Part shown: positions 1 to 8,026 of the stretch, in pieces
How the letters are laid out: each line of letters opens with the position of its first letter
How positions within the stretch are numbered: position 1 is the stretch's first letter
Source of the DNA: Thermococcus cleftensis
GTDB lineage: Archaea > Methanobacteriota_B > Thermococci > Thermococcales > Thermococcaceae
Direction of reading: 5' to 3'
Length of the DNA: 64,000 bases
Assembly (NCBI RefSeq): GCF_000265525.1
Contig: NC_018015.1
Location: 372,001-436,000 of the forward strand
The notes under the pieces: generated by a model
What the model saw: only the letters and a program-made list of their open reading frames with translations
Told to the model about the DNA's origin: nothing
Database searches by the model: none
Translations under genes and position numbers: made by a program

Positions 1-61
1 GATGGAGGAGTTCTACGAGGAGCCAATGAGCCACACGGTGCCCGTTAGGGACGTCTGCTGA
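1..61 (+). CDS. 3' end of an unidentified gene, cut by the window edge
   Basis: An open frame enters from the left edge and stops at TGA 59-61. The visible tail is about 19 residues, ends in VPVRDVC and is rich in glutamate. A T-rich stretch (ATTTTTCTTTT) follows at once and would suit archaeal termination. The tail is too short to assign to a family. It lies on the same strand as the Toprim and dnaG genes but is separated from them by a TATA box, so it belongs to a different transcript. Confidence 0.45.
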   Translation, partial: MEEFYEEPMSHTVPVRDVC

Positions 62-144
62 GTACATTTTTCTTTTGGAGCCTCGCCCCTCACGGCAGGG
101 AGGAGGTCAGTATGAACATAAACGTGTCAAAGAGCCTCCAATAA

Positions 145-151
145 GCTTATA
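145..151 (+). promoter_or_regulatory. TATA box of the Toprim-dnaG transcript
   Basis: CTTATAA preceded by a purine-rich stretch. The expected transcription start, about 25 bases downstream (around 172), lies 3' of the TTG at 158 and 5' of the ATG at 185. This is why ATG 185 is preferred as the start of the next gene. Confidence 0.6.
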
Positions 152-184
152 ACCTCGTTGTTTCGTTATCCAACCGACGGCGAA

Positions 185-586
185 ATGTACGCCGAAAACT
201 ATAAAAGATTCCTGGAGCTTATAGACAAACTGCGAGAGTTTGAGGGTGCCCTCATCGTCGAGGGCATGCGAGACGAGGTGGCTCTGAGGAATCTGGGGGT
301 CAGGGCGGAGATAATAAGACTCTCCCGCCTGCCTCTGGCGGAGGTCGCGCTCATCGCGTCATCACATAAAGAGGTCATCATACTTACCGACTTCGACAGA
401 AAGGGCGAAGAACTCGCGAGAAAGCTCCTCCGATATCTGGAGGGCTACCCCTGCAGGGTCGATACAGAGACGCGCAGGGAGCTCAAGAGAATAGCGAAGA
501 AGGACATTAAAGGTATCGAGGATCTCTACAGCCTGTACATCAAGATCGTCTCCGTTTCTGACCCCCTGGCGGAGGGGATTCGATGA
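185..586 (+). CDS. small Toprim-domain protein (DnaG-like, UPF0292 type)
   Basis: A 133-residue protein that is essentially a lone Toprim domain, the metal-binding fold of primases, topoisomerases and OLD nucleases. The two Toprim signatures are visible: IVEGMRDE near residues 24-31 (the E-G-x-x-D motif) and LTDFDRKGEEL near residues 70-80 (the DxD motif). The start at 185 is chosen because the TATA box at 145-151 would begin transcription after the upstream in-frame TTG at 158. The stop overlaps the first ATG of dnaG (ATGA), so the two genes are probably translationally coupled. The cellular role is not established; neighbourhood with primase suggests nucleic-acid metabolism, which is inference. 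Confidence 0.85.
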   Translation: MYAENYKRFLELIDKLREFEGALIVEGMRDEVALRNLGVRAEIIRLSRLPLAEVALIASSHKEVIILTDFDRKGEELARKLLRYLEGYPCRVDTETRRELKRIAKKDIKGIEDLYSLYIKIVSVSDPLAEGIR

Positions 587-1974
587 AGAGGAAGAAGACC
601 GTGCTTCACCACATTTTGGCCGAGAAGCAGAAGTTTGAAAAACGAAAAGAGGGTGGTGGTATGTCAGCCAAAGATGAGTTTGGAACTACCAAATACGTTA
701 TCTATGCAGAGTTTGAGGCTAACGGCATTGTTGAAAGGCCCGATGTCGTTGGGGCCATTTTCGGGCAGACAGAAGGTCTTCTAGGTGACGATCTAGACCT
801 TAGGGAGCTCCAGAAGACCGGAAGGATTGGAAGAATAAGGGTTGAGGTCCACACAAAGGCCGGAAAGACCTACGGAACTATAACCGTCCCCTCGAGCCTA
901 GACAGGGTCGAGACTGCTATCCTCGCCGCTGCGCTAGAGACCATTGACCGCGTCGGCCCGGCCGAGGCCAAGATAAAGGTTCTCCGCATCGAGGACGTCC
1001 GCGCAACGAAGAGGAAGTACATCATCGAAAGGGCCAAGGAGATACTCGAGAGCCTCATGGAGCAGGAGATTCCGGAAACGCAGGAGCTAACGGAGGAGGT
1101 CAAGAAAGCCGTCCGCGCCAAGGAGCTCATAGAGTACGGTCCGGAGAAGCTTCCGGCCGGCCCGCACGTGCCGTTCTCTGACTCAATCATAGTCGTTGAA
1201 GGAAGGGCCGACGTGCTCAACCTCCTCAAGCACGGCATAAAGAACGCCATAGCCGTTGAAGGAACCTCCGTTCCAGAGACCATCATAAAGCTCAGCAAGG
1301 AGCGCATCGTTACGGCCTTCACAGACGGCGACCGCGGCGGCGAGCTCATACTCAAGGAGCTCCTCCAGGTTGCTGATGTGGACTACGTGGCTCGCGCGCC
1401 GGAGGGCAAGGAGGTCGAAGAGCTCACCAAGAAGGAAATAGTCAAGTCCCTCAGGAGCAAGGTTCCGGCGGAGCAGGTCATAACGGAGATATTCTACAAG
1501 GGCAGGAACTTCTACGAGGTCCTCAGGGAGAAGGAGAGGGCCAAGGTAAAGGAGGAGAGGAAGGAGAACAAACCCACTCCTGCGGTCGTTCCCGCACAGC
1601 CCCAGAAAGCGGAAGAGAAAAAGCCCCAGCCCGAACCCAAGAAGGAGGAACGCATAATAAAGCCCATACAGCAGCCGAAGCAGAGCGAGCTCGACGAGTT
1701 CAAGGAGTTCGTCGAGAAGGTTAAGGCCTCCAAGGAGTCCGTCGCCCTGCTCTTGGACAAGGACAAAAAGGTAATAGCCGAGATACCGGTCAGGGAAATG
1801 ACGAACCAGCTCAGGGAGCGCAAGGACGTCTACGCAGTTGTGTTCAACGGCGTCATAACCCAGCGCCTCATCGACACTGTAAGTGAGAGTGGCGTGAAGT
1901 ACCTCGTCGGCGCAAGGAAGTACAACGTCGTCAGGAGGCCAATAAACCTCAAGATAATAACCTTCGCGGAGTGA
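583..1974 (+). CDS. dnaG: archaeal DnaG primase
   Basis: Archaeal-type DnaG of up to 463 residues. The N-terminal half carries the archaeal DnaG signature (GQTEGLLGDDLDLREL) followed by a central Toprim domain with IVVEGRADVLNLL (E-G-x-x-D) and FTDGDRGGE (DxD). A charged, proline-rich linker around residues 320-370 leads to a C-terminal domain. In archaea DnaG associates with the exosome and can make RNA primers. Two starts are possible: ATG 583, which overlaps the previous stop, and ATG 661, which has GGTGGT directly before it; the shorter form would be 437 residues. Both keep all conserved parts. No intein or break is seen. Confidence 0.95.
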   Translation: MKRKKTVLHHILAEKQKFEKRKEGGGMSAKDEFGTTKYVIYAEFEANGIVERPDVVGAIFGQTEGLLGDDLDLRELQKTGRIGRIRVEVHTKAGKTYGTITVPSSLDRVETAILAAALETIDRVGPAEAKIKVLRIEDVRATKRKYIIERAKEILESLMEQEIPETQELTEEVKKAVRAKELIEYGPEKLPAGPHVPFSDSIIVVEGRADVLNLLKHGIKNAIAVEGTSVPETIIKLSKERIVTAFTDGDRGGELILKELLQVADVDYVARAPEGKEVEELTKKEIVKSLRSKVPAEQVITEIFYKGRNFYEVLREKERAKVKEERKENKPTPAVVPAQPQKAEEKKPQPEPKKEERIIKPIQQPKQSELDEFKEFVEKVKASKESVALLLDKDKKVIAEIPVREMTNQLRERKDVYAVVFNGVITQRLIDTVSESGVKYLVGARKYNVVRRPINLKIITFAE

Positions 1975-2024
1975 CCCTCCGCGATCTTTTTAACTCTTCT
2001 AAGTAATTCTTCCAGGGGATTGCC

Positions 2025-2195
2025 TTGAGGACGAACATATTGCCCTTCGGCATAGGACTCATACTGTCCAGCATTCTCGCGATCCTGGTGGGATACCCTG
2101 GCGCCGGACTGTTCCCCGGAGTCATCGGCTCCCTCGTCATGTTCCCCTAGGCCCTTGCGGACGAAAAGCCGAGAAAGGAATGGACCAAGGAGTAA
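2025..2195 (+). pseudogene. small two-helix membrane protein interrupted by an in-frame TAG
   Basis: A TTG start at 2025 sits behind AGGGGAT and behind a TATA-like TTTTTAAC near 1986-1993. It opens a 41-residue hydrophobic protein (segments around LILSSILAILVGY and VIGSLVMFP) that ends at TAG 2148-2150. The same frame continues after the TAG for 14 codons with a charged tail ending KPRKEWTKE and a TAA at 2193. A hydrophobic core followed by a short charged tail looks like one 56-residue protein broken by a single-base change. The family is not recognised. The alternative is that the 41-residue form is the real product. Confidence 0.5.
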
Positions 2196-2203
2196 CTTTA
2201 TAA
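2196..2203 (+). promoter_or_regulatory. TATA box of gltX
   Basis: CTTTATAA lies 33-40 bases before the gltX ATG and predicts a leader of about 10 bases that includes the GGTGAGG ribosome binding site at 2226-2232. Confidence 0.65.
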
Positions 2204-2235
2204 CTCCTCTCTCCCTTCTCCCACCGGTGAGGAGA

Positions 2236-3957
2236 ATGAACGTGGAGGAGCTAATCTGGAAGTACGCGCTCATAAACGCTTACACCCACAAGGGGAAGGC
2301 AAACCCCAAGGCCGTTATCGGAAAGGTTCTCGGTGAGAACCCAGAGCTCAGGCCAAAGGCGAGGGAGATAATCCCGCTCGTGAACGAGGTAGTCGAGAAG
2401 GTTAACGCCCTCTCGCTCCAGGAACAGGAGGCAAAGCTGAGGGAGCTTTACCCCGAGTTCTTCGAGGAGAAAAAAGCAGGGAAAGAGGAAAAGAAAGGCC
2501 TCCCACCCCTCCCGAAGGCCGAGAAAGGAAAGGTCGTTACACGCTTCGCCCCCAACCCCGATGGAGCCTTCCACCTCGGGAACGCGAGGGCCGCTATTTT
2601 GAGCCACGAGTACGCTCGTATGTATGACGGTAAATTCATACTCCGCTTCGACGACACAGACCCTAAGGTGAAGAGGCCCGAGCCGATTTTCTACGAGTGG
2701 ATTAAAGAGGACCTCGAGTGGCTCGGCTTCAAGATTGATGAGGTGCACATCGCCAGCGACAGGCTCGAAATCTACTACGACTACGCGGAAAAGCTGATTA
2801 AGATGGGAAAGGCCTACGTCTGCACCTGTCCGCCGGAGAAGTTCCGCGAGCTAAGGGACAAGGCCATCGCCTGCCCCCACAGGGACGAGCCGGTTGAGGT
2901 TCAGCTCGAGCGCTGGAGGAAGATGCTGAACGGCGAGTACAAAGAGGGCGAAGCGGTAGTTAGAATAAAGACCGACCTCAAGCACCCGAATCCAGCGGTT
3001 AGGGACTGGCCGGCGCTGAGGATAATTGACAACCCCAATCACCCGAGAACGGGCAACAAGTACCGCGTCTGGCCGCTCTACAACTTCGCCTCTGCCATAG
3101 ACGACCACGAGCTGGGCGTTACCCACATCTTCCGCGGACAGGAGCATGCAGAAAACGAGACGAGGCAGCGCTACGTCTACGACTACTTCGGCTGGGAATA
3201 CCCGGTAACGGTTCACCACGGGAGGCTGAGCATTGAAGGCGTTATCCTCAGCAAGTCGAAGACGAGGAAGGGCATTGAAGAAGGAAAATACCTCGGCTGG
3301 GACGATCCGAGGCTCGGAACGATTAGGGCCCTGAGGAGGCGCGGGATAAGGCCGGAAGCTATTAGAGAGCTAATCATCGAGGTCGGGCTGAAGAGGAGCG
3401 ACACGACGGTGAGCTGGGACAACCTCGCAGCGATAAACAGGAGAATCGTCGAGCCGATAGCGAACCGCTACTTCTTCGTTGCAGACCCGGTTCCGATGTA
3501 TATTGAGGGCTATGGCGAAGAGTTCACGGCCGAGATACCACTCCACCCAGATTACCCCGAGAGGGGCGTTAGAAGGCTTAAGTTCACACCTGGGAAGCCG
3601 GTCTACGTCTCGAAGGACGATATGGAGCTCTTCAAGCCCGGGAACTTCGTAAGGCTCAAGGATCTCTTCAACGTCGAAATCATCGAGGTGAGCGAAGAGG
3701 GGATTAAGGCAAAGTTCCACAGCGTTGAGTACGAAATAGCTAGGGAGAACAGGTGGAGAATGGTTCACTGGGTCACAGAGGGGAAGCCATGCGAGGTGTG
3801 GGTGCCCCAGGGAGAGGAACTCGTGATAAGACACGGCCTCCTCGAAAGCGACGCCAATGTGAAAGTTGATGAGGTCGTTCAATTCGAGCGCTTCGGCTTT
3901 GTGAGGATAGACGAGGTAAAAGATGGAAAGGTGAGGGCGATCTTCGCCCACAAGTGA
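2236..3957 (+). CDS. gltX: glutamyl-tRNA synthetase
   Basis: A 573-residue archaeal/eukaryotic-type GluRS that charges tRNA-Glu. It has an N-terminal alpha-helical extension of about 100 residues, then the class I Rossmann core with the HIGH-type motif (PNPDGAFHLGNARA, His near 112) and the KMSKS-type loop (ILSKSKTRKG). A C-terminal beta-barrel anticodon-binding region follows, as in GlnRS and archaeal GluRS. CTCPPEKF and IACPHRD supply cysteines in the insertion. The start at ATG 2236 is preceded by GGTGAGG and a TATA box; the frame is open upstream but lacks a better start. The length matches the family. Confidence 0.97.
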   Translation: MNVEELIWKYALINAYTHKGKANPKAVIGKVLGENPELRPKAREIIPLVNEVVEKVNALSLQEQEAKLRELYPEFFEEKKAGKEEKKGLPPLPKAEKGKVVTRFAPNPDGAFHLGNARAAILSHEYARMYDGKFILRFDDTDPKVKRPEPIFYEWIKEDLEWLGFKIDEVHIASDRLEIYYDYAEKLIKMGKAYVCTCPPEKFRELRDKAIACPHRDEPVEVQLERWRKMLNGEYKEGEAVVRIKTDLKHPNPAVRDWPALRIIDNPNHPRTGNKYRVWPLYNFASAIDDHELGVTHIFRGQEHAENETRQRYVYDYFGWEYPVTVHHGRLSIEGVILSKSKTRKGIEEGKYLGWDDPRLGTIRALRRRGIRPEAIRELIIEVGLKRSDTTVSWDNLAAINRRIVEPIANRYFFVADPVPMYIEGYGEEFTAEIPLHPDYPERGVRRLKFTPGKPVYVSKDDMELFKPGNFVRLKDLFNVEIIEVSEEGIKAKFHSVEYEIARENRWRMVHWVTEGKPCEVWVPQGEELVIRHGLLESDANVKVDEVVQFERFGFVRIDEVKDGKVRAIFAHK

Positions 3958-4008
3958 TGCTCTCTTCTCCTCTGCTTTTGATTTTGAAGATAAAAAGACG
4001 GGGAAGAA

Positions 4009-5298
4009 TCAGGCGCTCTTCTGTGGGACCAGACTGTCCCCAAAGAGACCGAAGAGCACGACTATCGCCGCAAGGATTCCGGAGACTATGTACACTCCGC
4101 CGGCCCTGAATACACCGAAGAAGGCGTAGAGACCACCCACCGCCAGGATAAGTGCGCTTATTGCAATGACTGCCATTGCCGGAGTCGAGAGCTTCTCCTT
4201 TGAGGACACCACTGGATAAAGCTCGTATATAGCCGTGAAGAAGGTCGCGACGACGACGGCCTTGAGGATCATGTCCGCTATAGTTGGCGGGGAGTCAAAG
4301 ATTCCTATGAGGAGCGACGCACCGATTAGGTAGGTTGCGGCCTTGCTCCTGCCGACTCCAAGGAGGGACTCGATGATCTGGAGACCAACCTCAGCCGTTG
4401 GAAGCAAGCTGGTCACTCCAGCGAAGAACGCAGATAGGCCTATGAGGAGCAGCAGAGTCTGGTAGTCGGCCAGTATGTCCGGCAGATCTCCAAGCATCTG
4501 AATGGCTCCCTCTTCGCCACCGTAAACGTACTGGATAAGTCTCTCGGGAGTCGTGGGTGCGATGGCGTAGACGACTATCACCGTGGAAAGGACACCGATG
4601 AGCAGTTGAATCAGGATCCCAGTTCCGATTATGACCTTGGCGTTGAAGCGCTCGTTGATGAAGCTGCCGAGCATCAGGTAGAAGGCAAATCCAAGACCGA
4701 CCCCATAGATGGCTCTCTCCGCCGCGGCCTTTATCATGGCAAGGTTTATGTCATGTCTGGCAACCATCATGTGCTTGGCTATACCAAGGAACGATGCATT
4801 CTCTGGTATCTGAGTCTTAAAGGCAAAGGCTGTGATGAAAACAGCAACAACGAAGATTATCGAACCGAACGCCATTATCGCGAAGGTCTTCTCCTTGGCC
4901 CTGGTGAGTATCAGGAAGACTATGGCGAACATTAGTATCTTCGCTACCAACCTGGCTACAGTTCCCGTGCCGAGAACCGGCGAGAGCACCGTCAGCATGG
5001 TGTTGGCAGTGTAGTATGACAGGAACATCGCTACAACCACGAAGATAGACAGCACCATCGCTGGCCTCTTGGAGACCTTATTGTACAGCTCGACGAAGTA
5101 GTAGCCGGACTTCATGACGGTCTCCGCCTCGAGTATGGCCACATAGGTCAGTATTGCCAAGAACACTATGTACACTGCCATTCCCGTTATGCCGTACTGG
5201 AGCCAGAACTGGGGAAACAGCCCTATGCTACCAATGCCGGTGGCGAATCCGGCCACCAGGAATATCAGATACAGGGTCCACTTCTTCACTTCATCCAT
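4009..5298 (-). CDS. sodium-dependent transporter of the NSS/SNF type
   Basis: A 429-residue integral membrane protein with about 11-12 hydrophobic segments. The first helix contains a glycine-rich unwound stretch (GFATGIGSIGLFPQFW) that resembles the G-x-G-N-x-x-R-F-P motif of neurotransmitter:sodium symporters, which take up amino acids with Na+. The classical Trp-Arg pair is not conserved, so the substrate cannot be named. The ATG at 5298 follows GGGGTGA. An ATATTTTTAA promoter-like element lies about 50 bases upstream. The gene converges on gltX and has its own terminator-like T tracts. Confidence 0.7.
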   Translation of the reverse strand: MDEVKKWTLYLIFLVAGFATGIGSIGLFPQFWLQYGITGMAVYIVFLAILTYVAILEAETVMKSGYYFVELYNKVSKRPAMVLSIFVVVAMFLSYYTANTMLTVLSPVLGTGTVARLVAKILMFAIVFLILTRAKEKTFAIMAFGSIIFVVAVFITAFAFKTQIPENASFLGIAKHMMVARHDINLAMIKAAAERAIYGVGLGFAFYLMLGSFINERFNAKVIIGTGILIQLLIGVLSTVIVVYAIAPTTPERLIQYVYGGEEGAIQMLGDLPDILADYQTLLLLIGLSAFFAGVTSLLPTAEVGLQIIESLLGVGRSKAATYLIGASLLIGIFDSPPTIADMILKAVVVATFFTAIYELYPVVSSKEKLSTPAMAVIAISALILAVGGLYAFFGVFRAGGVYIVSGILAAIVVLFGLFGDSLVPQKSA

Positions 5299-5439
5299 GA
5301 TTTCACCCCCAGAGGGTCGTTCAAACTTTACAATGAACGCTTCCAGTTAAAAATATGTCCCCTCAATAGGGAAAGTCCAAAAGTTCCAACGGGTATTCTT
5401 AGGTACAATACAGTGCAAAGATGAAACAAAAGGGAAAAA

Positions 5440-7932
5440 TCAACGGTCAATGGCTTTCCACTTAACCAATCCCAGCAGGAACCTGTGGGGGAGCTTCTCG
5501 TGGTGCGGGTAAACGCGGAGGGCGTAGTGCCAGCAGGGGTCGCCGAGGTGCCCCAGCGCGCTCCCCTCGTAGGTGTAGAGCCACCTGCCCTCTCCAATCT
5601 TCACGGGGTGCCTCAGCTCCACGATGTGGGGCTTCTCGACGTGATACCCCTCGGCCCTGACGCCGTAGTAGAGCTCGACGCGGACGTCCTCAGGTTTAAG
5701 GCCGTCGAGGATCACCTCGACCTCGAGCTTCCCGTCCCCGATCCTGACGTCGCCGAACTCAACGCCGTGCCAGGATTCCATCACCCTGTCCTTCCAGGCC
5801 GCTATCTCCCTCGCGCCCCGGTAGTTTTCCCTCGTGAGCCAGATGTGGTTGCTCATGGCCTTGGAGTAAAAGCGGTCCATGTACTCTTTGACCATTCTGT
5901 GTGTGCTGAAGCGCGGGGCTATGCTCTTGATGCTCTCCTTCATCATGTATATCCATCTCTCCCTGTTGCCGTAGTAGGTCGGGATTATCTCCCTCTCCAG
6001 GAGGTCGTAGAGGGCCTGGGCGTCCTTGACGTCGTCCTCCTCTGTCTCAGGCTCGGTGCTCTCCTCGCCGATGACCCAGCCGTTCTTGCCGTTGTAGCCC
6101 TCGACCCACCAGCCGTCGTAGATGCTCGCGTTTAGAACACCGTTCAGGCCGGCCTTCATTCCGCTCGTCCCGCTCGCCTCCATCGGCCTGCGCGGGTTGT
6201 TGAGCCAGACGTCAACACCAGCGACCATAAGTCTCGCGCTCCCCATGTCGTAGTTCTCCATGACGAATATCTTGCCCCTGAACTCGGGCATCTGGGAGAC
6301 CTCGTAGACCCTCCGCAAGAACTCCTTGCCGGCCTCGTCGCGCGGGTGAGCCTTGCCGCCGAAGACTATGTAGACCGGCCTCTCCGGGTCGTTGAGTATC
6401 CTCCTCAGCCTCTCGAGATCCGTGAAGAGAAGCGTGGCGCGCTTGTAGGTGGCGAAGCGCCTGGCGAAGCCTATTACAAGTGCGTTCTCGTCGATGTTCG
6501 GCAGTGGGTCGTTCCTGCCGAGGCGCTGGTTCCTCTGCATTACCTTCCGCCTGAGCAGTTCGATGAACTGCCTCTTTGCCTCGAGGTGGGCCTCCCAGAG
6601 CTCCCCGTCAGGAATCCTCTCAACGGCGTACCAGATGCCCTCGAGGTTCGTGTGCTCGCGCCAGACCTTCCCGATGTAGCGGTCGAAGAGCTTGCGCATC
6701 TCGTTGTGGACCCAGGTCATGGTGTGGACGCCATTGGTTATGCCCTCAATGGGTATCTCCTCTATCGGAACGCCGGGCCAGAGGTCCTTCCACATACGCT
6801 TGCTGACCTCGGCGTGGAGCTGGCTCACGCCGTTCACGTAGCTCGACGTCCTTATGGCCAGGAGGGTCATGTTGAGCTGGTCGCCCTCCCTGCCAAGCTC
6901 GAGGAGCTCTTCCCTTCCCTCGAGGAACTTGGCCAGCCTCTTCTTAACCTCTTCAATCGGGAACCTGTCGTGACCAGCAGGAACGGGCGTGTGGGTGGTG
7001 AATATCGTCGTTCCGCGGACTATGCTCAGGGCCTCCGTGAAGGTAAGCCCTTCCTCCATGTACCAGGCCATTCTCTGTAGGTTCGCAAAGGCGGGGTGAC
7101 CTTCGTTGAGGTGGACGACGCCTGGCTCAATGCCAAGCCTGCGAAGGAGGCGCATTCCGCCTATACCGAGGAGGATCTCCTGCTTTATCCTCTTGTCCAT
7201 CTCGGCGTTGTAGAGGTAGTCACATATCGTCCTGTCGTCGGGGCCGTTCTCGGGAACGTCCGTATCGAGGAGGTAAATCTTGACCCTCCCGACCTGAACC
7301 TCGAAGGCCCTCGCGTAAACGACCCTATCCTCTATCGGAACCTCAATGAGGAGGGGCTTTCCGTCCCTGTCCAAGACCGGCTTTATCGGCATCTCCTCCG
7401 GTCTGTACTCCGGGAATATCTCGACCTGCCTCCCGTTCCCGTCAATCTCCTGGCGGAAGTAGCCGTGCTTGTAGAGCAGGCCGACCGCTATGAAGGGCAA
7501 GCCAAGGTCGCTGGCGGTCTTGACGTGATCTCCGGCCAGAATTCCCAAGCCGCCGGAGTAAATCGGCAGGCTCCTGCTTATGCCGTACTCCATGCAGAGA
7601 TAGACAATCGGCTTGTCCCACTTGGGGTAGTTGGTGGAGAACCAGGTCGAGTCGGGGTTCATGTAGGCCTCGAACTGGTCCATGACGAGTTCATAGAGGT
7701 TCATGAAGTCGTCATCACGAAGGAGCTCTCTGAACCTGGATTCAGGGGTATCTAGCAGGAGCTTAACCGGGTTCTTGTGCTCCCACCACAGCTCTGGGTC
7801 TATTCTCTCCCAGAGCCTGGTTGCTCTCCTGTTCCAGCTCCACCAGTAATTGTAGGCCAACTCGGCCAGTCCCTTCAGAGGGTGAGGGAGCTTCTCCCTG
7901 ATTGTATCGTGCACGCGTTCAACTTCGGCCAT
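5440..7932 (-). CDS. malP: maltodextrin (alpha-glucan) phosphorylase
   Basis: An 830-residue GT35-family phosphorylase that releases glucose-1-phosphate from maltodextrins with pyridoxal phosphate. The N-terminal archaeal/bacterial region (LAYNYWWSWNRRAT) and the C-terminal catalytic block with the PLP lysine (EASGTSGMKAGLNG) are present, with VFGGKAHPRD before it. Two starts are possible: ATG 7944 and ATG 7932. The second is preferred because GGTGGT stands four bases before it. A glycolytic motif lies between the TATA box and the start. pckG lies immediately upstream on the same strand but serves the opposite direction of metabolism, so separate transcription is likely. Confidence 0.95.
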   Translation of the reverse strand: MAEVERVHDTIREKLPHPLKGLAELAYNYWWSWNRRATRLWERIDPELWWEHKNPVKLLLDTPESRFRELLRDDDFMNLYELVMDQFEAYMNPDSTWFSTNYPKWDKPIVYLCMEYGISRSLPIYSGGLGILAGDHVKTASDLGLPFIAVGLLYKHGYFRQEIDGNGRQVEIFPEYRPEEMPIKPVLDRDGKPLLIEVPIEDRVVYARAFEVQVGRVKIYLLDTDVPENGPDDRTICDYLYNAEMDKRIKQEILLGIGGMRLLRRLGIEPGVVHLNEGHPAFANLQRMAWYMEEGLTFTEALSIVRGTTIFTTHTPVPAGHDRFPIEEVKKRLAKFLEGREELLELGREGDQLNMTLLAIRTSSYVNGVSQLHAEVSKRMWKDLWPGVPIEEIPIEGITNGVHTMTWVHNEMRKLFDRYIGKVWREHTNLEGIWYAVERIPDGELWEAHLEAKRQFIELLRRKVMQRNQRLGRNDPLPNIDENALVIGFARRFATYKRATLLFTDLERLRRILNDPERPVYIVFGGKAHPRDEAGKEFLRRVYEVSQMPEFRGKIFVMENYDMGSARLMVAGVDVWLNNPRRPMEASGTSGMKAGLNGVLNASIYDGWWVEGYNGKNGWVIGEESTEPETEEDDVKDAQALYDLLEREIIPTYYGNRERWIYMMKESIKSIAPRFSTHRMVKEYMDRFYSKAMSNHIWLTRENYRGAREIAAWKDRVMESWHGVEFGDVRIGDGKLEVEVILDGLKPEDVRVELYYGVRAEGYHVEKPHIVELRHPVKIGEGRWLYTYEGSALGHLGDPCWHYALRVYPHHEKLPHRFLLGLVKWKAIDR

Positions 7933-7945
7933 GGCAACCACCATA

Positions 7946-7962
7946 TATCATTCTGGGTGATA
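7946..7962 (-). promoter_or_regulatory. Thermococcales glycolytic motif before malP
   Basis: On the minus strand the sequence reads TATCAC-CCAGA-ATGATA, eleven of twelve positions of the published TATCAC-N5-GTGATA motif bound by the TrmB-like regulator Tgr/TrmBL1. The TATA-like TTTTTAAGG lies upstream at about 7979-7987, so the motif is on the downstream side of TATA. That arrangement is known to repress glycolytic genes when sugar is absent. Confidence 0.7.
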
Positions 7963-8026
7963 CTTAGTTATCGGCGACCTTAAAAAGTCTTGCCGCTCGG
8001 CGTTTGCCGAAAAGAGGAGAGAAAAG

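Noticed and set aside
7096-7755. Long open frame opposite malP (219 codons), and many like it opposite pckG, rpoB, rpoA1 and the aminotransferase
   Set aside because: The opposite strand encodes clear conserved enzymes; these frames are rich in Val, Leu, Arg and Gly from GC-biased third positions and have no family features.
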